A stretch of 64,000 nucleotides of DNA from Pseudomonas yamanorum. GTDB lineage: Bacteria > Pseudomonadota > Gammaproteobacteria > Pseudomonadales > Pseudomonadaceae. Made by a program: the position numbers and the translations under genes. The stretch lies in contig NZ_LT629793.1 in assembly GCF_900105735.1 (NCBI RefSeq), positions 6,634,001 to 6,698,000 of the forward strand. The letters are read 5' to 3'. Numbering within the stretch: the first letter of the stretch is position 1; the number at the start of each line of letters is the position of its first letter. Below are positions 1 through 7,571 of the stretch, in pieces. Below the pieces are notes generated by a model. It worked only from the letters and a program-made list of their open reading frames with translations, did no database searches and had not been told where the DNA came from.

Positions 1-271
1 TCTGTTTCTGCATTTCCAGGGTCTTGAAGCCGCTTCTGCCGGTTTCAATGTCGGCGATAAATTCCTGCTTGTTCTGGACCTTGCCGCTGGAATGGCCGTA
101 GGTGAGGTTGTTGGCGGTGAGGGCCTGCAGTTGCGGAATGTCCTTGTGCAGCATGGCCTGGGTCAGGTGATCGACCGCAACGGCGACATCCTTGTCGGCT
201 GCGGCAGGCGCGGCGGCCGCGTAACCGCTGAACAGGCACAGAAAACCAATCAGAACCTTGACGTTTTGCAT
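1..271 (-). CDS. NTF2/SnoaL-like secreted protein, C-terminus cut by window edge
   Basis: The minus-strand frame starts at ATG 269-271, behind an AAGGA ribosome site, and runs off the left edge. The visible 90 residues begin with a signal peptide (MQNVKVLIGFLCLFSGYAAA, then A/P-rich), followed by a helix typical of NTF2-like folds (DHLTQAMLHKDIPQLQAL) and an LTYGHSSGKVQNKQEF stretch. That is the DUF4440/SnoaL-like pattern seen in small exported proteins of Pseudomonas. The biochemical role is unknown, and the family contains both enzymes and binding proteins. The real frame is not the longer one that overlaps it on the same strand; the signal peptide and ribosome site decide this. Confidence 0.7.
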   Translation of the reverse strand, partial: MQNVKVLIGFLCLFSGYAAAAPAAADKDVAVAVDHLTQAMLHKDIPQLQALTANNLTYGHSSGKVQNKQEFIADIETGRSGFKTLEMQKQ

Positions 272-300
272 GGGTGTTTCCTTGTTGTTGTGGGTACTGG

Positions 301-329
301 GACGACTCAGGAGTTGTGCTTAAGTCGTC
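301..329. promoter_or_regulatory. Inverted repeat GACGACT/AGTCGTC upstream of the NTF2-like gene
   Basis: A 7-bp inverted repeat with a 15-bp centre lies 30-58 bp upstream of the start at 271. The 256-bp gap 272-527 is otherwise featureless apart from this repeat and the RidA ribosome site. It could be an operator for the minus-strand gene; no regulator is apparent. Confidence 0.25.
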
Positions 330-527
330 GTACAACCATGCCGTATTTCGTGGGATCAAGGAAAGTGAAATTTGTAGTGGGCCAGAATATAAGCGCTGTT
401 TGTCAGTATTGGTCGTCGTATCACTTGCGAAATAGCGCTCGGCACTTCCCGTGGAAATGGCACATGGCTATGCTGTGGCCGGCGACTTCATGGTGTGGAT
501 TCGCAACAGCCAGTGGGGACAACAAAC

Positions 528-998
528 ATGACACCGGATCAAAAGTACGCGGCGGCCATGGTGCGCCTGGGTTATCAACTCAACGAGTTCAAGATCGGCG
601 GCAACTACACGCCGCTGCTCAGGGATGGCAATCACGTTTATATCAGCGGCCAGATCCCGCGGGTGGGTGACACGATCGTGCTGCCCGGCAAGGTCGGCGA
701 AAGCCTAAGCCTGGCCGATGCACAGATTGCCGCCGGCGTCAGCGCATTGCGTTGCCTGGGCTTGCTCAAGCAGGCACTGGGCTCCCTGGATCAGGTCAAG
801 GCGATCCTCAAGATCAATGTGTACGTGCGCAGCGCGGATGACTTTGACCAGCAAAGCGAAGTGGCCAACGGTGCGTCGGACCTGTTGAACGAGATCCTGG
901 GGACTGCCGGTTCTCACACGCGCACCTCGGTGGGCGTGCTGCAACTGCCCAAGGGCGCCGCCGTGGAAATCGACATGATCGCTGTAGCACAGGGCTGA
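528..998 (+). CDS. RidA (YjgF/YER057c/UK114) family protein
   Basis: A 156-residue protein of the RidA superfamily. This family includes enamine/imine deaminases that remove reactive intermediates of PLP enzymes. Visible family features are the N-terminal strand pattern, DGNHVYISGQIPR (residues about 34-46), LKINVYVRSADDF, and the C-terminal VEIDMIAVA strand. The arginine that archetypal RidA uses for catalysis is not in its usual place (LPKGAAVEID), so this belongs to a divergent subgroup whose activity cannot be assumed. ATG 528 is preferred over the in-frame ATG at 495 because GGGGAC lies just upstream. It is followed after 6 bp by the CPBP gene, probably in one transcript. Confidence 0.85.
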   Translation: MTPDQKYAAAMVRLGYQLNEFKIGGNYTPLLRDGNHVYISGQIPRVGDTIVLPGKVGESLSLADAQIAAGVSALRCLGLLKQALGSLDQVKAILKINVYVRSADDFDQQSEVANGASDLLNEILGTAGSHTRTSVGVLQLPKGAAVEIDMIAVAQG

Positions 999-1004
999 CA
1001 CCGA

Positions 1005-1739
1005 GTGATTGCCGACGCTTTTACAGTGCTGATTCACTATGGGATTTATCTGCTGCCAGGGCTGATCCTGTTCGGCCTGTGGTTCGGCCTCACGCCAAAA
1101 ACATTGCCGGGCGTGCGCATCGTTATTCTGCTGTTGGCCTTCGTGCTGATGCGCGATGCGATGACGCCGTTGGGCATTTGGTCGCTGAGCCGCGAGGTGC
1201 AGATCCAGTTCACGGCCAATCCCTTCGTGCTGGCGGCGCTGGGCGGCTTATCCCTTGGGCTGATCGCACTGCTCGCGCGCTTGGCCCCGGAGTTATGGCA
1301 ACTGACGGTGCTGTTCAAGGGCAATCGCGCTGTGGGCCTGGCAGTGGGGTTGGTGGCCGGCAGTTTGATTGGCCTGCCATTGCGCCTGTATCAAGGCATC
1401 GAACCGGCGGCAATCCCGGCTTACTGGACCTGGCTGATGGGCATGCTGGTGCTTGCCTACTGCGCCAATGCGCTGGAAGAGGTGTTGTTTCGCGGCTTCT
1501 TGCAGGGCTATCTCGAACAGCACGTTAGGCCGCTGCGTGCGGCGTTGCTCAGCGGGCTGGCGTTCGCCGCGTGCCATTCATTTTTGGCCCTGAGCGTGAC
1601 GCAACTGGGCTGGCCAGTGTTGGCTTTTACCCTGATTGAAGGCGTGGCCTGCGGGCTGGTGCGGATGCGTTACGGCGTGGTGGCGGCGACGGCCACCCAT
1701 GGCACGGCGATCTTGCTGATTGCCGTACCGATGGTGTGA
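1005..1739 (+). CDS. CPBP family intramembrane metalloprotease
   Basis: A 244-residue polytopic membrane protein with a GTG start 6 bp after the RidA stop. It carries the CPBP (Abi/Rce1-like) motifs: motif 1 EEVLFRG with E158, E159 and R163, motif 2 with His191 (FAACHSF), and motif 3 with His232 (TATHGTA). These residues form the metal and catalytic site in a membrane-embedded glutamate-type protease. Seven or so hydrophobic segments are visible. Substrates of bacterial members are mostly unknown; some process peptides or give immunity to bacteriocins. Coupling to RidA suggests co-transcription but not a shared function. Confidence 0.85.
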   Translation: MIADAFTVLIHYGIYLLPGLILFGLWFGLTPKTLPGVRIVILLLAFVLMRDAMTPLGIWSLSREVQIQFTANPFVLAALGGLSLGLIALLARLAPELWQLTVLFKGNRAVGLAVGLVAGSLIGLPLRLYQGIEPAAIPAYWTWLMGMLVLAYCANALEEVLFRGFLQGYLEQHVRPLRAALLSGLAFAACHSFLALSVTQLGWPVLAFTLIEGVACGLVRMRYGVVAATATHGTAILLIAVPMV

Positions 1740-1745
1740 GCCGTC

Positions 1746-2168
1746 TCAGGCCTGTACATCCACGCCGATGTGGGCCTGGAGCCAATCCTTGTAGACCGCG
1801 ATGTTATCGGTCGACTGGTCGCCATTTTTCGCGGTGACGGTCTTGCCGTCCAGGCGCCCGATATCGAGCAGGTACTGAAGACCGTTGGCCACATGGGTGG
1901 CGTCACTTTTGCTGAGTGACTGGACATCGGGCAGTTCGACGGCGTTGCCTTTATCGTCGAAGGTCGCCCATGAAGGGTTGGCCCTGGCGGTGGCAACGGT
2001 TTGCGCGGTCGAGCGCACTTGCTCCTGATAGCTGGCTTCCAGCTTGGCCTTGATCTCGGGCGTGGCGTTGGTGACTTCAATCCTCCCGGCCCGCAGGGTG
2101 CCGTTTTCCATGGATTGTGTAAAAGCCTTCTGTCCCAGCGCTAACAGACTTGTCGTGCTTCCTATCAT
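1746..2168 (-). CDS. Conserved hypothetical protein, 140 residues
   Basis: A soluble protein (MIGSTTSLLALGQKAF...) with no signal peptide, membrane segment or recognisable domain. It is moderately charged with a central helix (ATPEIKAKLEASYQEQV) and a C-terminal segment with KNGDQSTDNIAVYKDWL. It is convergent with the CPBP gene, only 6 bp from that stop. I do not recognise the family. Composition matches neighbouring core genes, so it is probably real. The 231-bp gap 2169-2399 beyond its start shows no clear feature except the ribosome site of the next gene. Confidence 0.6.
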   Translation of the reverse strand: MIGSTTSLLALGQKAFTQSMENGTLRAGRIEVTNATPEIKAKLEASYQEQVRSTAQTVATARANPSWATFDDKGNAVELPDVQSLSKSDATHVANGLQYLLDIGRLDGKTVTAKNGDQSTDNIAVYKDWLQAHIGVDVQA

Positions 2169-2399
2169 GGTGCCGCTCCCTTATTGGTAGCAGCAACAGA
2201 GCAAAACCCGGGCCATGTGCTGCATGCCTTGTGCGGCGCGGGCTGGGTGGTATTGCCGGGGCAGGGCGCAGGCCAGGAGTTGCCGGGGCTGGCAAAGGGT
2301 TGCCACGTCGGCTCGCGCGAGCGCATTTCAGAACGTTGGAAACTAAGTTCAGAATCTCCAGTCTGTAATAGCGTATCGCCACCTCTACAAGGAATTAAC

Positions 2400-2816
2400 A
2401 TGAAGCTTAAGGTCGTTTTGCTGGGCACGGTTTTGTTGGCTGCGCCGCTTTACCAAGCGGTTGCCGAGACGTGCAGGGCGAACAGTTATGGTGGGTCCGA
2501 TTGCGAATACGACAATGGCACCTCTTCCAAGAGTCGCGCCAATAGCTACGGTGGGCAAGACACCCAATACAGCGATGGTACTTCCTCCAAGAGCCGCTCC
2601 AATAGTTATGGCGGGCAGGATATCCAATACGGCGACGGCACCTCGGCCAAGACCCGTTCCAACAGCTATGGTGGGCAAGACACTCAATACAGCGACGGCA
2701 CCTCAGCCAAGAGCCGCTCCAATAGCTACGGCGGGCAAGACACCCAATACAGCAACGGCTCCTCCTCCAAGAGCCGCGCCAATAGCTATGGCGGGCAAAA
2801 TACGACAAATAACTAA
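2400..2816 (+). CDS. Secreted protein built from 20-residue tandem repeats
   Basis: A 138-residue protein. A signal peptide (MKLKVVLLGTVLLAAPLYQAVAE) is followed by five complete and one partial copy of a 20-residue unit of the form SRxNSYGGQDTQYSDGTSSK. The repeats start at residue 25. The first copy differs, with Cys at two positions (CRANSYGGSDCEY), which could form a disulfide. The repeats are rich in Ser, Asn, Gly, Gln and Tyr, which suits a stacked beta structure (solenoid or amyloid-like), but no known family is recognised. The start at 2400 is set by AAGGA 5 bp upstream and by the signal peptide; the longer frame from 2184 has neither. Function unknown. Confidence 0.75.
   Translation: MKLKVVLLGTVLLAAPLYQAVAETCRANSYGGSDCEYDNGTSSKSRANSYGGQDTQYSDGTSSKSRSNSYGGQDIQYGDGTSAKTRSNSYGGQDTQYSDGTSAKSRSNSYGGQDTQYSNGSSSKSRANSYGGQNTTNN
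2472..2813 (+). repeat. 60-bp coding tandem repeat, 5.7 copies
   Basis: The DNA of the secreted protein is a 60-bp tandem repeat. Copies begin at about 2472, 2532, 2592, 2652, 2712 and 2772 (the last partial). Copies 2-5 are nearly identical in protein and differ mainly at third codon positions. The copy number may vary between strains by slippage or recombination. Confidence 0.9.
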
Positions 2817-2834
2817 TGGCCCCGCCGCGGCTTT

Positions 2835-3644
2835 CTACCTCACCAATGACCGCTCATACGCCGCGGTCATCACCTGCCACGTCTGCGCATCCGCCGGAAT
2901 CAAATGCTCGATGCGCAACGACGTCACCGTGATGTCCTGAGGCATGCCGAAGGTGGTGAAGGTCGACATGAAGTTCAGCTCACCTTCACGGGAGTTGACG
3001 CGTGTCAGCACCAGTGGCGGTGGTTCATTAACCAAGGCTTCGGTACTTTGCGGGGCTGGCAGGCTGTCCAGAAGCCTGGCAAGTTCGAGGTTGCCCAACG
3101 CCTCGCGCGTCGCCCGTTGCCAGGCGATGGTGCGGATTTCTTCAGCGTTGATCAAATGATCACCCAGGCCGCCAGGCTGTAGCAGGGTGACCAGCAAATT
3201 CAATCCATCAGCCGCCTCCGGTTTGATCCCCACCAGCTCGAACAGCACCTGGGTACTGGCGTTGGCGGCGAGCACTTCCCAATGGCTGCCCAGCACGATC
3301 GCCGGCGCAGGATTGTTCGCGTGGAGCACATGGCTGATCGCCTCGCGAATGGCCTCCATGGAGGGCGAGGAGAGCGGGGTTGCCTCATAACGCGGGGCGA
3401 AGCCGGCGGCGAGGAACACGCTGTTGCATTGCTCCAGCGGAACCTCCAGCGCCATCAGCAAATTATGCAAGGTGCCCGGGCTCGGCTTGGCGCGTCCGGT
3501 CTCGATGCAGCTCAGGTGGCGTTGGGAAACCCCGGTGATCAGCGCCAGTTCCAGCTGGCTCAATCTGGCGTGCCGACGCAGCACGCGCAGTTGCGTGCCG
3601 GCGGTAGTGTCGGGGTTGGCGCGGGGGAAAGGTTGGCTGCTCAT
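2835..3644 (-). CDS. XRE-family transcriptional regulator with MmyB-type ligand domain
   Basis: A 269-residue regulator. The N-terminal helix-turn-helix is seen at LRVLRRHARLSQLELALITGVSQRHLSCIETGRAKPS (residues about 20-55). The rest matches the MmyB-like domain (SHWEVLAANASTQVLFELVG ... FMSTFTTFGMPQDITVTSLRIEHLIPADAQT), a PAS-like ligand pocket. Such regulators usually control a neighbouring gene, here perhaps the divergent DUF2834 gene at 3761. The start is uncertain: ATG 3644 gives the compact family length; ATG 3695 is an alternative. Neither has a strong ribosome site. Confidence 0.8.
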   Translation of the reverse strand: MSSQPFPRANPDTTAGTQLRVLRRHARLSQLELALITGVSQRHLSCIETGRAKPSPGTLHNLLMALEVPLEQCNSVFLAAGFAPRYEATPLSSPSMEAIREAISHVLHANNPAPAIVLGSHWEVLAANASTQVLFELVGIKPEAADGLNLLVTLLQPGGLGDHLINAEEIRTIAWQRATREALGNLELARLLDSLPAPQSTEALVNEPPPLVLTRVNSREGELNFMSTFTTFGMPQDITVTSLRIEHLIPADAQTWQVMTAAYERSLVR

Positions 3645-3760
3645 GGGTTGACTCTGGCCGTGCGGGTCGGTGGTGTCGATGACCTTTGAGGTCATTGAGA
3701 GGGAGAGGACGTTATCACTAATGTGCAGCTTTCCGAATCGTTGTCTCCAAGGAGGAGAGC

Positions 3761-4078
3761 ATGCGCAGACCCTGGATTGCCCTGGCCGGGCTGTTGGCTT
3801 TTGCCCTGTACACATTGATCACGATGCTGATCGCCGATCAATCGCTCATGGCGTTCGGACGTGAATTGATATCGAGGCCGGACACTGCCCAGGTGGTGAT
3901 TGACTTGTATCTGATGGCGGCCTTGGCGGGCGTATGGATGTACCGGGATGCGCGGGCCAGGGGCAAATCCCTGGCGTCGGTGTTGCCCTACTTACTGGTA
4001 ACGGCGGTTTTCGTATCCATCGGTCCGCTGCTGTATATCGTGGTCAACGGGTTTCGCGAACCATCAGGGGGCTGGTGA
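3761..4078 (+). CDS. DUF2834 small integral membrane protein
   Basis: A 105-residue protein with three hydrophobic segments (ALAGLLAFALYTLITMLI, VIDLYLMAALAGVWMY, VLPYLLVTAVFVSIGPLLYIVV) and the spacing of DUF2834 proteins. A strong AAGGAGGAG site precedes ATG 3761. Its stop shares bases with the start of the MAPEG gene (TGATG at 4076-4080), so the two are translationally coupled. It is divergent from the XRE/MmyB regulator, which probably controls it. Role unknown. Confidence 0.75.
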   Translation: MRRPWIALAGLLAFALYTLITMLIADQSLMAFGRELISRPDTAQVVIDLYLMAALAGVWMYRDARARGKSLASVLPYLLVTAVFVSIGPLLYIVVNGFREPSGGW

Positions 4079-4500
4079 TGGAGGTTTATGCGCTGTGCGT
4101 ACTGGTGCTGTTCTTGAAGATGCTGGCGATCTCTTGCTACCAAGGCTTCTTTCGGCTCAGATACCGTGCATTCACTAACCATGAGGATGCAGCTTTCTTC
4201 CATCGCGATGCGAATCCCCAGGAGTTACCGCAAGTCTCCCGGGCCGAAAAGGCTTGGGCCAATGATCTGGAAAATATTCCGTTGTTCTTCATTTTGGGTG
4301 GCCTGTGCCTGGCGATGGAAACGCCAGGCACCGCTACCGCGGGGTTGTTCTGTCTGTTCACCGCTGCCCGTGTGATGCATACGGTGATGTATCTGAGCGG
4401 CCGCCAGCCCTGGCGCACCCTCGCTTATGGAGTGGGAGTGCTCTGTTTGTCGGGGCTGGCCGGTCTGCTTGGCGCTGGGCTGATAACAATCAAGGGGTGA
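4078..4500 (+). CDS. MAPEG family membrane protein
   Basis: A 140-residue protein with four hydrophobic helices and the MAPEG family signature in its centre: RAEKAWANDLENIPLFFILG followed by a second helix and ARVMHTVMYLSGRQPWRT. Eukaryotic relatives are glutathione-dependent enzymes of eicosanoid metabolism and microsomal glutathione transferases; bacterial members are mostly uncharacterised. It is coupled to the upstream DUF2834 gene by a TGATG overlap. Its last 11 bp overlap the convergent end of the binding-protein gene at 4490. Confidence 0.8.
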   Translation: MEVYALCVLVLFLKMLAISCYQGFFRLRYRAFTNHEDAAFFHRDANPQELPQVSRAEKAWANDLENIPLFFILGGLCLAMETPGTATAGLFCLFTAARVMHTVMYLSGRQPWRTLAYGVGVLCLSGLAGLLGAGLITIKG

Positions 4501-5413
4501 GAAAGGCCTGATAGTTGTCCTTGGTGATCTGTTGATAGGGAATGGTCAGCTCCGCCGTGTAGGGCTGCTTCCTGATCATCTTCAGCGCCAGGTCAATCGA
4601 GCCGACGGCCTGGCCCTTGTTGTCCTGATAGGCCGTGACTACCAATAGATCTTTTTTGATCGCATCCAGGCCGGCGGGTCCGCCGTCGCTGCCGCCCACC
4701 AGGATGTCCTTGCCAGGGTGCATACCGGCCTGGGTAATCGCCATCGCGGCACCGATAGCCATTTCATCGGCATTGGCCGCCACGGCGTCGATTTTCTTGC
4801 CCGAGACGATCCAGTTGTTCATCAGGTCCATGGCCTTGCTGCGCTGCCAGTCGGCGCTTTGTTCTTCGACGATATGGATGTTGGGGTAATCCTTCAGTAC
4901 GTTTTTCACGCCCTGTGTGCGGTTGTGGGTGGCGTTGTTAGAGAGCAAGCCGAGCATGATTGCGAGGTTGCCCTTGCCGTTCATTTTTTCCGCGAGGTAG
5001 CGCATCTGAATCTCGCCCGCTTTGATCTCGTCCGAGCCGACATAACCCACCCCGGCCGGTAAGCCGGGGATGTCCGGGCGACGGTTGACGTACACCAGCG
5101 GGATACCCGCCTGCTGGGCATTCACAGTCATTTTCTGGGTAGCGGCGGTGTCGACCGCGTTGACGATAATCGCGTCCATGCCTTGGGCAGAAAAGCTCTG
5201 CACCTGGTTCAGTTGGCGCACCACATCGCCTTGGGCGTCTTCGAATTGCAGGGTCACGTCGGTGAGGTCCCTGGCGTGGGCCGCCATGTAGTCACGCATC
5301 TGGGCGAGGAACACATCGTCCACCTGGGCGATGCTGACGCCGATGCGTGTCTCGGCGAGGGCGAGCGGGGTAACGATGAGGGTCAGGAGCAAGGTCAGCA
5401 GCTGTTTTTTCAT
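4490..5413 (-). CDS. Periplasmic sugar/inositol-type ABC substrate-binding protein
   Basis: A 307-residue type I periplasmic binding protein of the ribose/inositol (RbsB/IbpA-like) group. A signal peptide (MKKQLLTLLLTLIVTPLALA) precedes the mature start ETRIGVSIAQVDDVFLAQM. Typical ligand-contact segments follow (IVNAVDTAA, YVNRRPDIPG, GYVGSDEIKAGE, NNATHNRTQG, AANADEMAIGAA, GGSDGGPAGLDAI). No ATPase or permease is adjacent, so it must work with a transporter elsewhere or act as a sensor. It is the last gene of the minus-strand arm, 47 bp after the dioxygenase. The IolG-like enzyme across the divergent promoter suggests an inositol-like ligand; that is inference. Confidence 0.88.
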   Translation of the reverse strand: MKKQLLTLLLTLIVTPLALAETRIGVSIAQVDDVFLAQMRDYMAAHARDLTDVTLQFEDAQGDVVRQLNQVQSFSAQGMDAIIVNAVDTAATQKMTVNAQQAGIPLVYVNRRPDIPGLPAGVGYVGSDEIKAGEIQMRYLAEKMNGKGNLAIMLGLLSNNATHNRTQGVKNVLKDYPNIHIVEEQSADWQRSKAMDLMNNWIVSGKKIDAVAANADEMAIGAAMAITQAGMHPGKDILVGGSDGGPAGLDAIKKDLLVVTAYQDNKGQAVGSIDLALKMIRKQPYTAELTIPYQQITKDNYQAFLTP

Positions 5414-5460
5414 GGTTTCAGTCCGTTTTTTGTTGTTTTGGAAGACGTTGAAAACATTCC

Positions 5461-6603
5461 TCAGCCTTGGCGTTTGGCGCGTAGTTGCGCAACGTGTTCG
5501 GCAAAGGTCTCGTAGGGCCAGCGTTCGTTCAGTGCCTGCAACATCAGTTGCTGCCCGGTTTGCGGAGCCAGGCCCTGTAAGGGTGGGTCGGTATCCAGAT
5601 TGGTGGGAAAGGAATAGCCATCGGCGGTGCAGGCGATCACCGCGTGCAGCGCCTCGTCATCCATGACGTTGTCCGCCAGGCGCTCCAACAGGCAAGGGTA
5701 GAGCGCCAGCATCATCCGGTCGCGGTCCACAGCCTCCATCGTTTTGCCGAACGCCGAGGAGATTTGCAGCAGGTTGGCCATGCGCTGGCGGTCCGGTGTG
5801 CGATTGGTGCCAGCGGCGTGAAACAGGGCCGGGTTGAAGAACAGCAGGTCACCTTTGTTCAGCGGCAATTGCACTGCATGCTGCTGGAAGTACTCGATGA
5901 ATTCAGTGCGCCTCCAGGCCAGGTAGCCCAGCGGGTATTGCTGGGAAAACGGCAGCAGTTGGGTCGGGCCGGTTTCCAGGGGCATGTCGCTATGGGCCAC
6001 GGCCCCTTGCAGCGTGAGGTATTGGGACAGCGTGTGCAGGGGCAACGGAAAGCGCTCCACCACGTCGATGGTCTGGAATCCCAGGTGATAATCACGGTGC
6101 GGTTGCTGGGCTTGGCCACCGGGGTGCACCACGTTGACCTGGGCCGTGACTTGGTAGCCTGGGCCGAGCCAGGCTTGTGCGATCAACCCCAGCAGTGGGT
6201 TGGCGTAATATTCGACAAAGGATGCCGGTGACTGTAGTGCCGCCTTCTGTAATGAGTTCCAGATACGTCCGTTACTGCCGGCCTTGGCGAAGTGGTCGGC
6301 GGCCACACCTTGTGCAGCCTCTTGGGCAAAGATCGCTTCGAATACCTGGCTGTGACGGTCTACCACGTCCAGGTCGGCGTAGCCCTGGCGCACCACCATC
6401 ACTCCCGGCCCCTGGCTGAACAGGCGATGCAGTTCGTCCAGCACGGCGTGATGATCGCCGTTGCGCAGTGCCTGGGCTTGATAGATCGGGATGTTGCTGC
6501 ACACTTCGGCGCAGTGCGGGTAGTCCTCGGCAGCCGCCTGCTGGGCACAGATCGAGTGAAAATCTTCCAGTTGCACTGCGTCGGCGCTGACAAAGGCAGG
6601 CAT
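5461..6603 (-). CDS. Phytanoyl-CoA dioxygenase (PhyH) family Fe(II)/2-oxoglutarate oxygenase
   Basis: A 380-residue protein with the facial triad of the PhyH family: His169-Arg-Asp171 (QPHRDYH), His262 (ALFHAAGTN), and an arginine (TPDRQR, about 273-275) for the 2-oxoglutarate carboxylate. This family hydroxylates a C-H bond, sometimes leading to demethylation or ring changes, using O2 and 2-oxoglutarate. ATG 6603 is preferred (GGAGGG ribosome site) and overlaps the SDR stop as TGATG, so it is translationally coupled. Placement with an SDR, a sugar-binding protein and an IolG homologue implies a polyol or sugar derivative as substrate; the actual substrate is unknown. Confidence 0.85.
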   Translation of the reverse strand: MPAFVSADAVQLEDFHSICAQQAAAEDYPHCAEVCSNIPIYQAQALRNGDHHAVLDELHRLFSQGPGVMVVRQGYADLDVVDRHSQVFEAIFAQEAAQGVAADHFAKAGSNGRIWNSLQKAALQSPASFVEYYANPLLGLIAQAWLGPGYQVTAQVNVVHPGGQAQQPHRDYHLGFQTIDVVERFPLPLHTLSQYLTLQGAVAHSDMPLETGPTQLLPFSQQYPLGYLAWRRTEFIEYFQQHAVQLPLNKGDLLFFNPALFHAAGTNRTPDRQRMANLLQISSAFGKTMEAVDRDRMMLALYPCLLERLADNVMDDEALHAVIACTADGYSFPTNLDTDPPLQGLAPQTGQQLMLQALNERWPYETFAEHVAQLRAKRQG

Positions 6604-7448
6604 CACGCACCCTCCACCAGGCTCAGGGCCTGATCGGGGCGTGGGGTGCCGCCGTCGCCACAGCCGATGACGCCTTGCTCCAGGTCGATCACCGTGCCGG
6701 TCATCATTCCCGACTCGCGTGACAATAGAAATGCCACGCTCTGGGCCACCTCTTCAGGTTTGAGCAGGCGGCCGAAGGGCTGCGCGGCTTCGGCGGCCTC
6801 CAACCAGCCATCCCCGGCACCGTGGTAGTGCCGCTGGATTTCATCCTCGTGAGGTGTGTCCATCCAGCCGATGTTCAAGCCGTTGACCCGAATCCGGTTG
6901 CGCAGGGCGCTGAACGCTACGTTTTTGGTCAGAATCGCGAGAGCGCCCTTGGACGCCGCGTAGGCACTCAAGAACGATTGCCCGCCGTGGCCGGTGACAC
7001 TCTGGATATTGACCACTGCACCTTCAACCCTCTGGCTGATCATCAGCTTCAAGGCTTCCTGCATCAGGAAAAACGGCGCCCTCACATTGACCGCAAACAG
7101 TCGGTCAAACAGTTCGGGGGAGGTGTCGAGAATGGTGCCGCGATCCGACATCCCGGCGCAGTTGATCAGCCCGTGGAGGGTGCCGAAGTGGGCACGGGCC
7201 GCCTCGATCACGGCGCGGCAGTCGCCGATCTGTTCCAGGTCCGCCTGGACAAACACCGCGCGGCAATCGAGCGCTGCCAACTGCCGTACTTGCTCCTGGC
7301 CCTGGTCCGGGCGGCGTCCGCAGATGATCAGGCCGGCAGCACCGCGCCGCGCGAGGGTATGGGCGACGGCAGCACCCAACCCCTGGGTGCTGCCGGTGAC
7401 GACAAAGTATTGGCCTTTGAAGGTATGGCTGAGGTCGGTTGAAGGCAT
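6603..7448 (-). CDS. SDR family oxidoreductase
   Basis: A 281-residue classical short-chain dehydrogenase/reductase. It has the cofactor glycine motif TGSTQGLG (residues 18-25), NCAG (95-98), and the catalytic Ser149, Tyr162 and Lys166 (AYAASKG). Arginines after the second strand (CGRRPDQ) suggest NADP(H). AGGAG lies before ATG 7448. It is the first gene of the minus-strand arm and shares a divergent control region with the LacI gene at 7572. It probably oxidises or reduces a hydroxyl or keto group made or used by the adjacent dioxygenase. Confidence 0.85.
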   Translation of the reverse strand: MPSTDLSHTFKGQYFVVTGSTQGLGAAVAHTLARRGAAGLIICGRRPDQGQEQVRQLAALDCRAVFVQADLEQIGDCRAVIEAARAHFGTLHGLINCAGMSDRGTILDTSPELFDRLFAVNVRAPFFLMQEALKLMISQRVEGAVVNIQSVTGHGGQSFLSAYAASKGALAILTKNVAFSALRNRIRVNGLNIGWMDTPHEDEIQRHYHGAGDGWLEAAEAAQPFGRLLKPEEVAQSVAFLLSRESGMMTGTVIDLEQGVIGCGDGGTPRPDQALSLVEGA

Positions 7449-7503
7449 CGGGGTCTCCTGGGTTTTTGTTGTTTTGAAGGCCGGGCTCGACGCCGGGCAA
7501 AAC

Positions 7504-7561
7504 TGAGACTAGCATTGCGGTCACCTCAATGAGTCTCAAAAAGACCTCAAAAAAACCTCAG
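7504..7561. promoter_or_regulatory. Divergent operator region with four phased ACCTCA repeats
   Basis: Between the SDR and LacI genes four direct copies of (A/G)(C/T)CTCA(A/G) start at 7523, 7533, 7544 and 7555, spaced 10, 11 and 11 bp, one per helical turn. An overlapping inverted repeat TGAGACT (7504-7510) / AGTCTCA (7532-7538) is also present. The last copy ends 10 bp before the LacI start codon. This is the likely binding site of the LacI-family regulator and probably controls both arms. Confidence 0.5.
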
Positions 7562-7571
7562 GCTCAACGGC

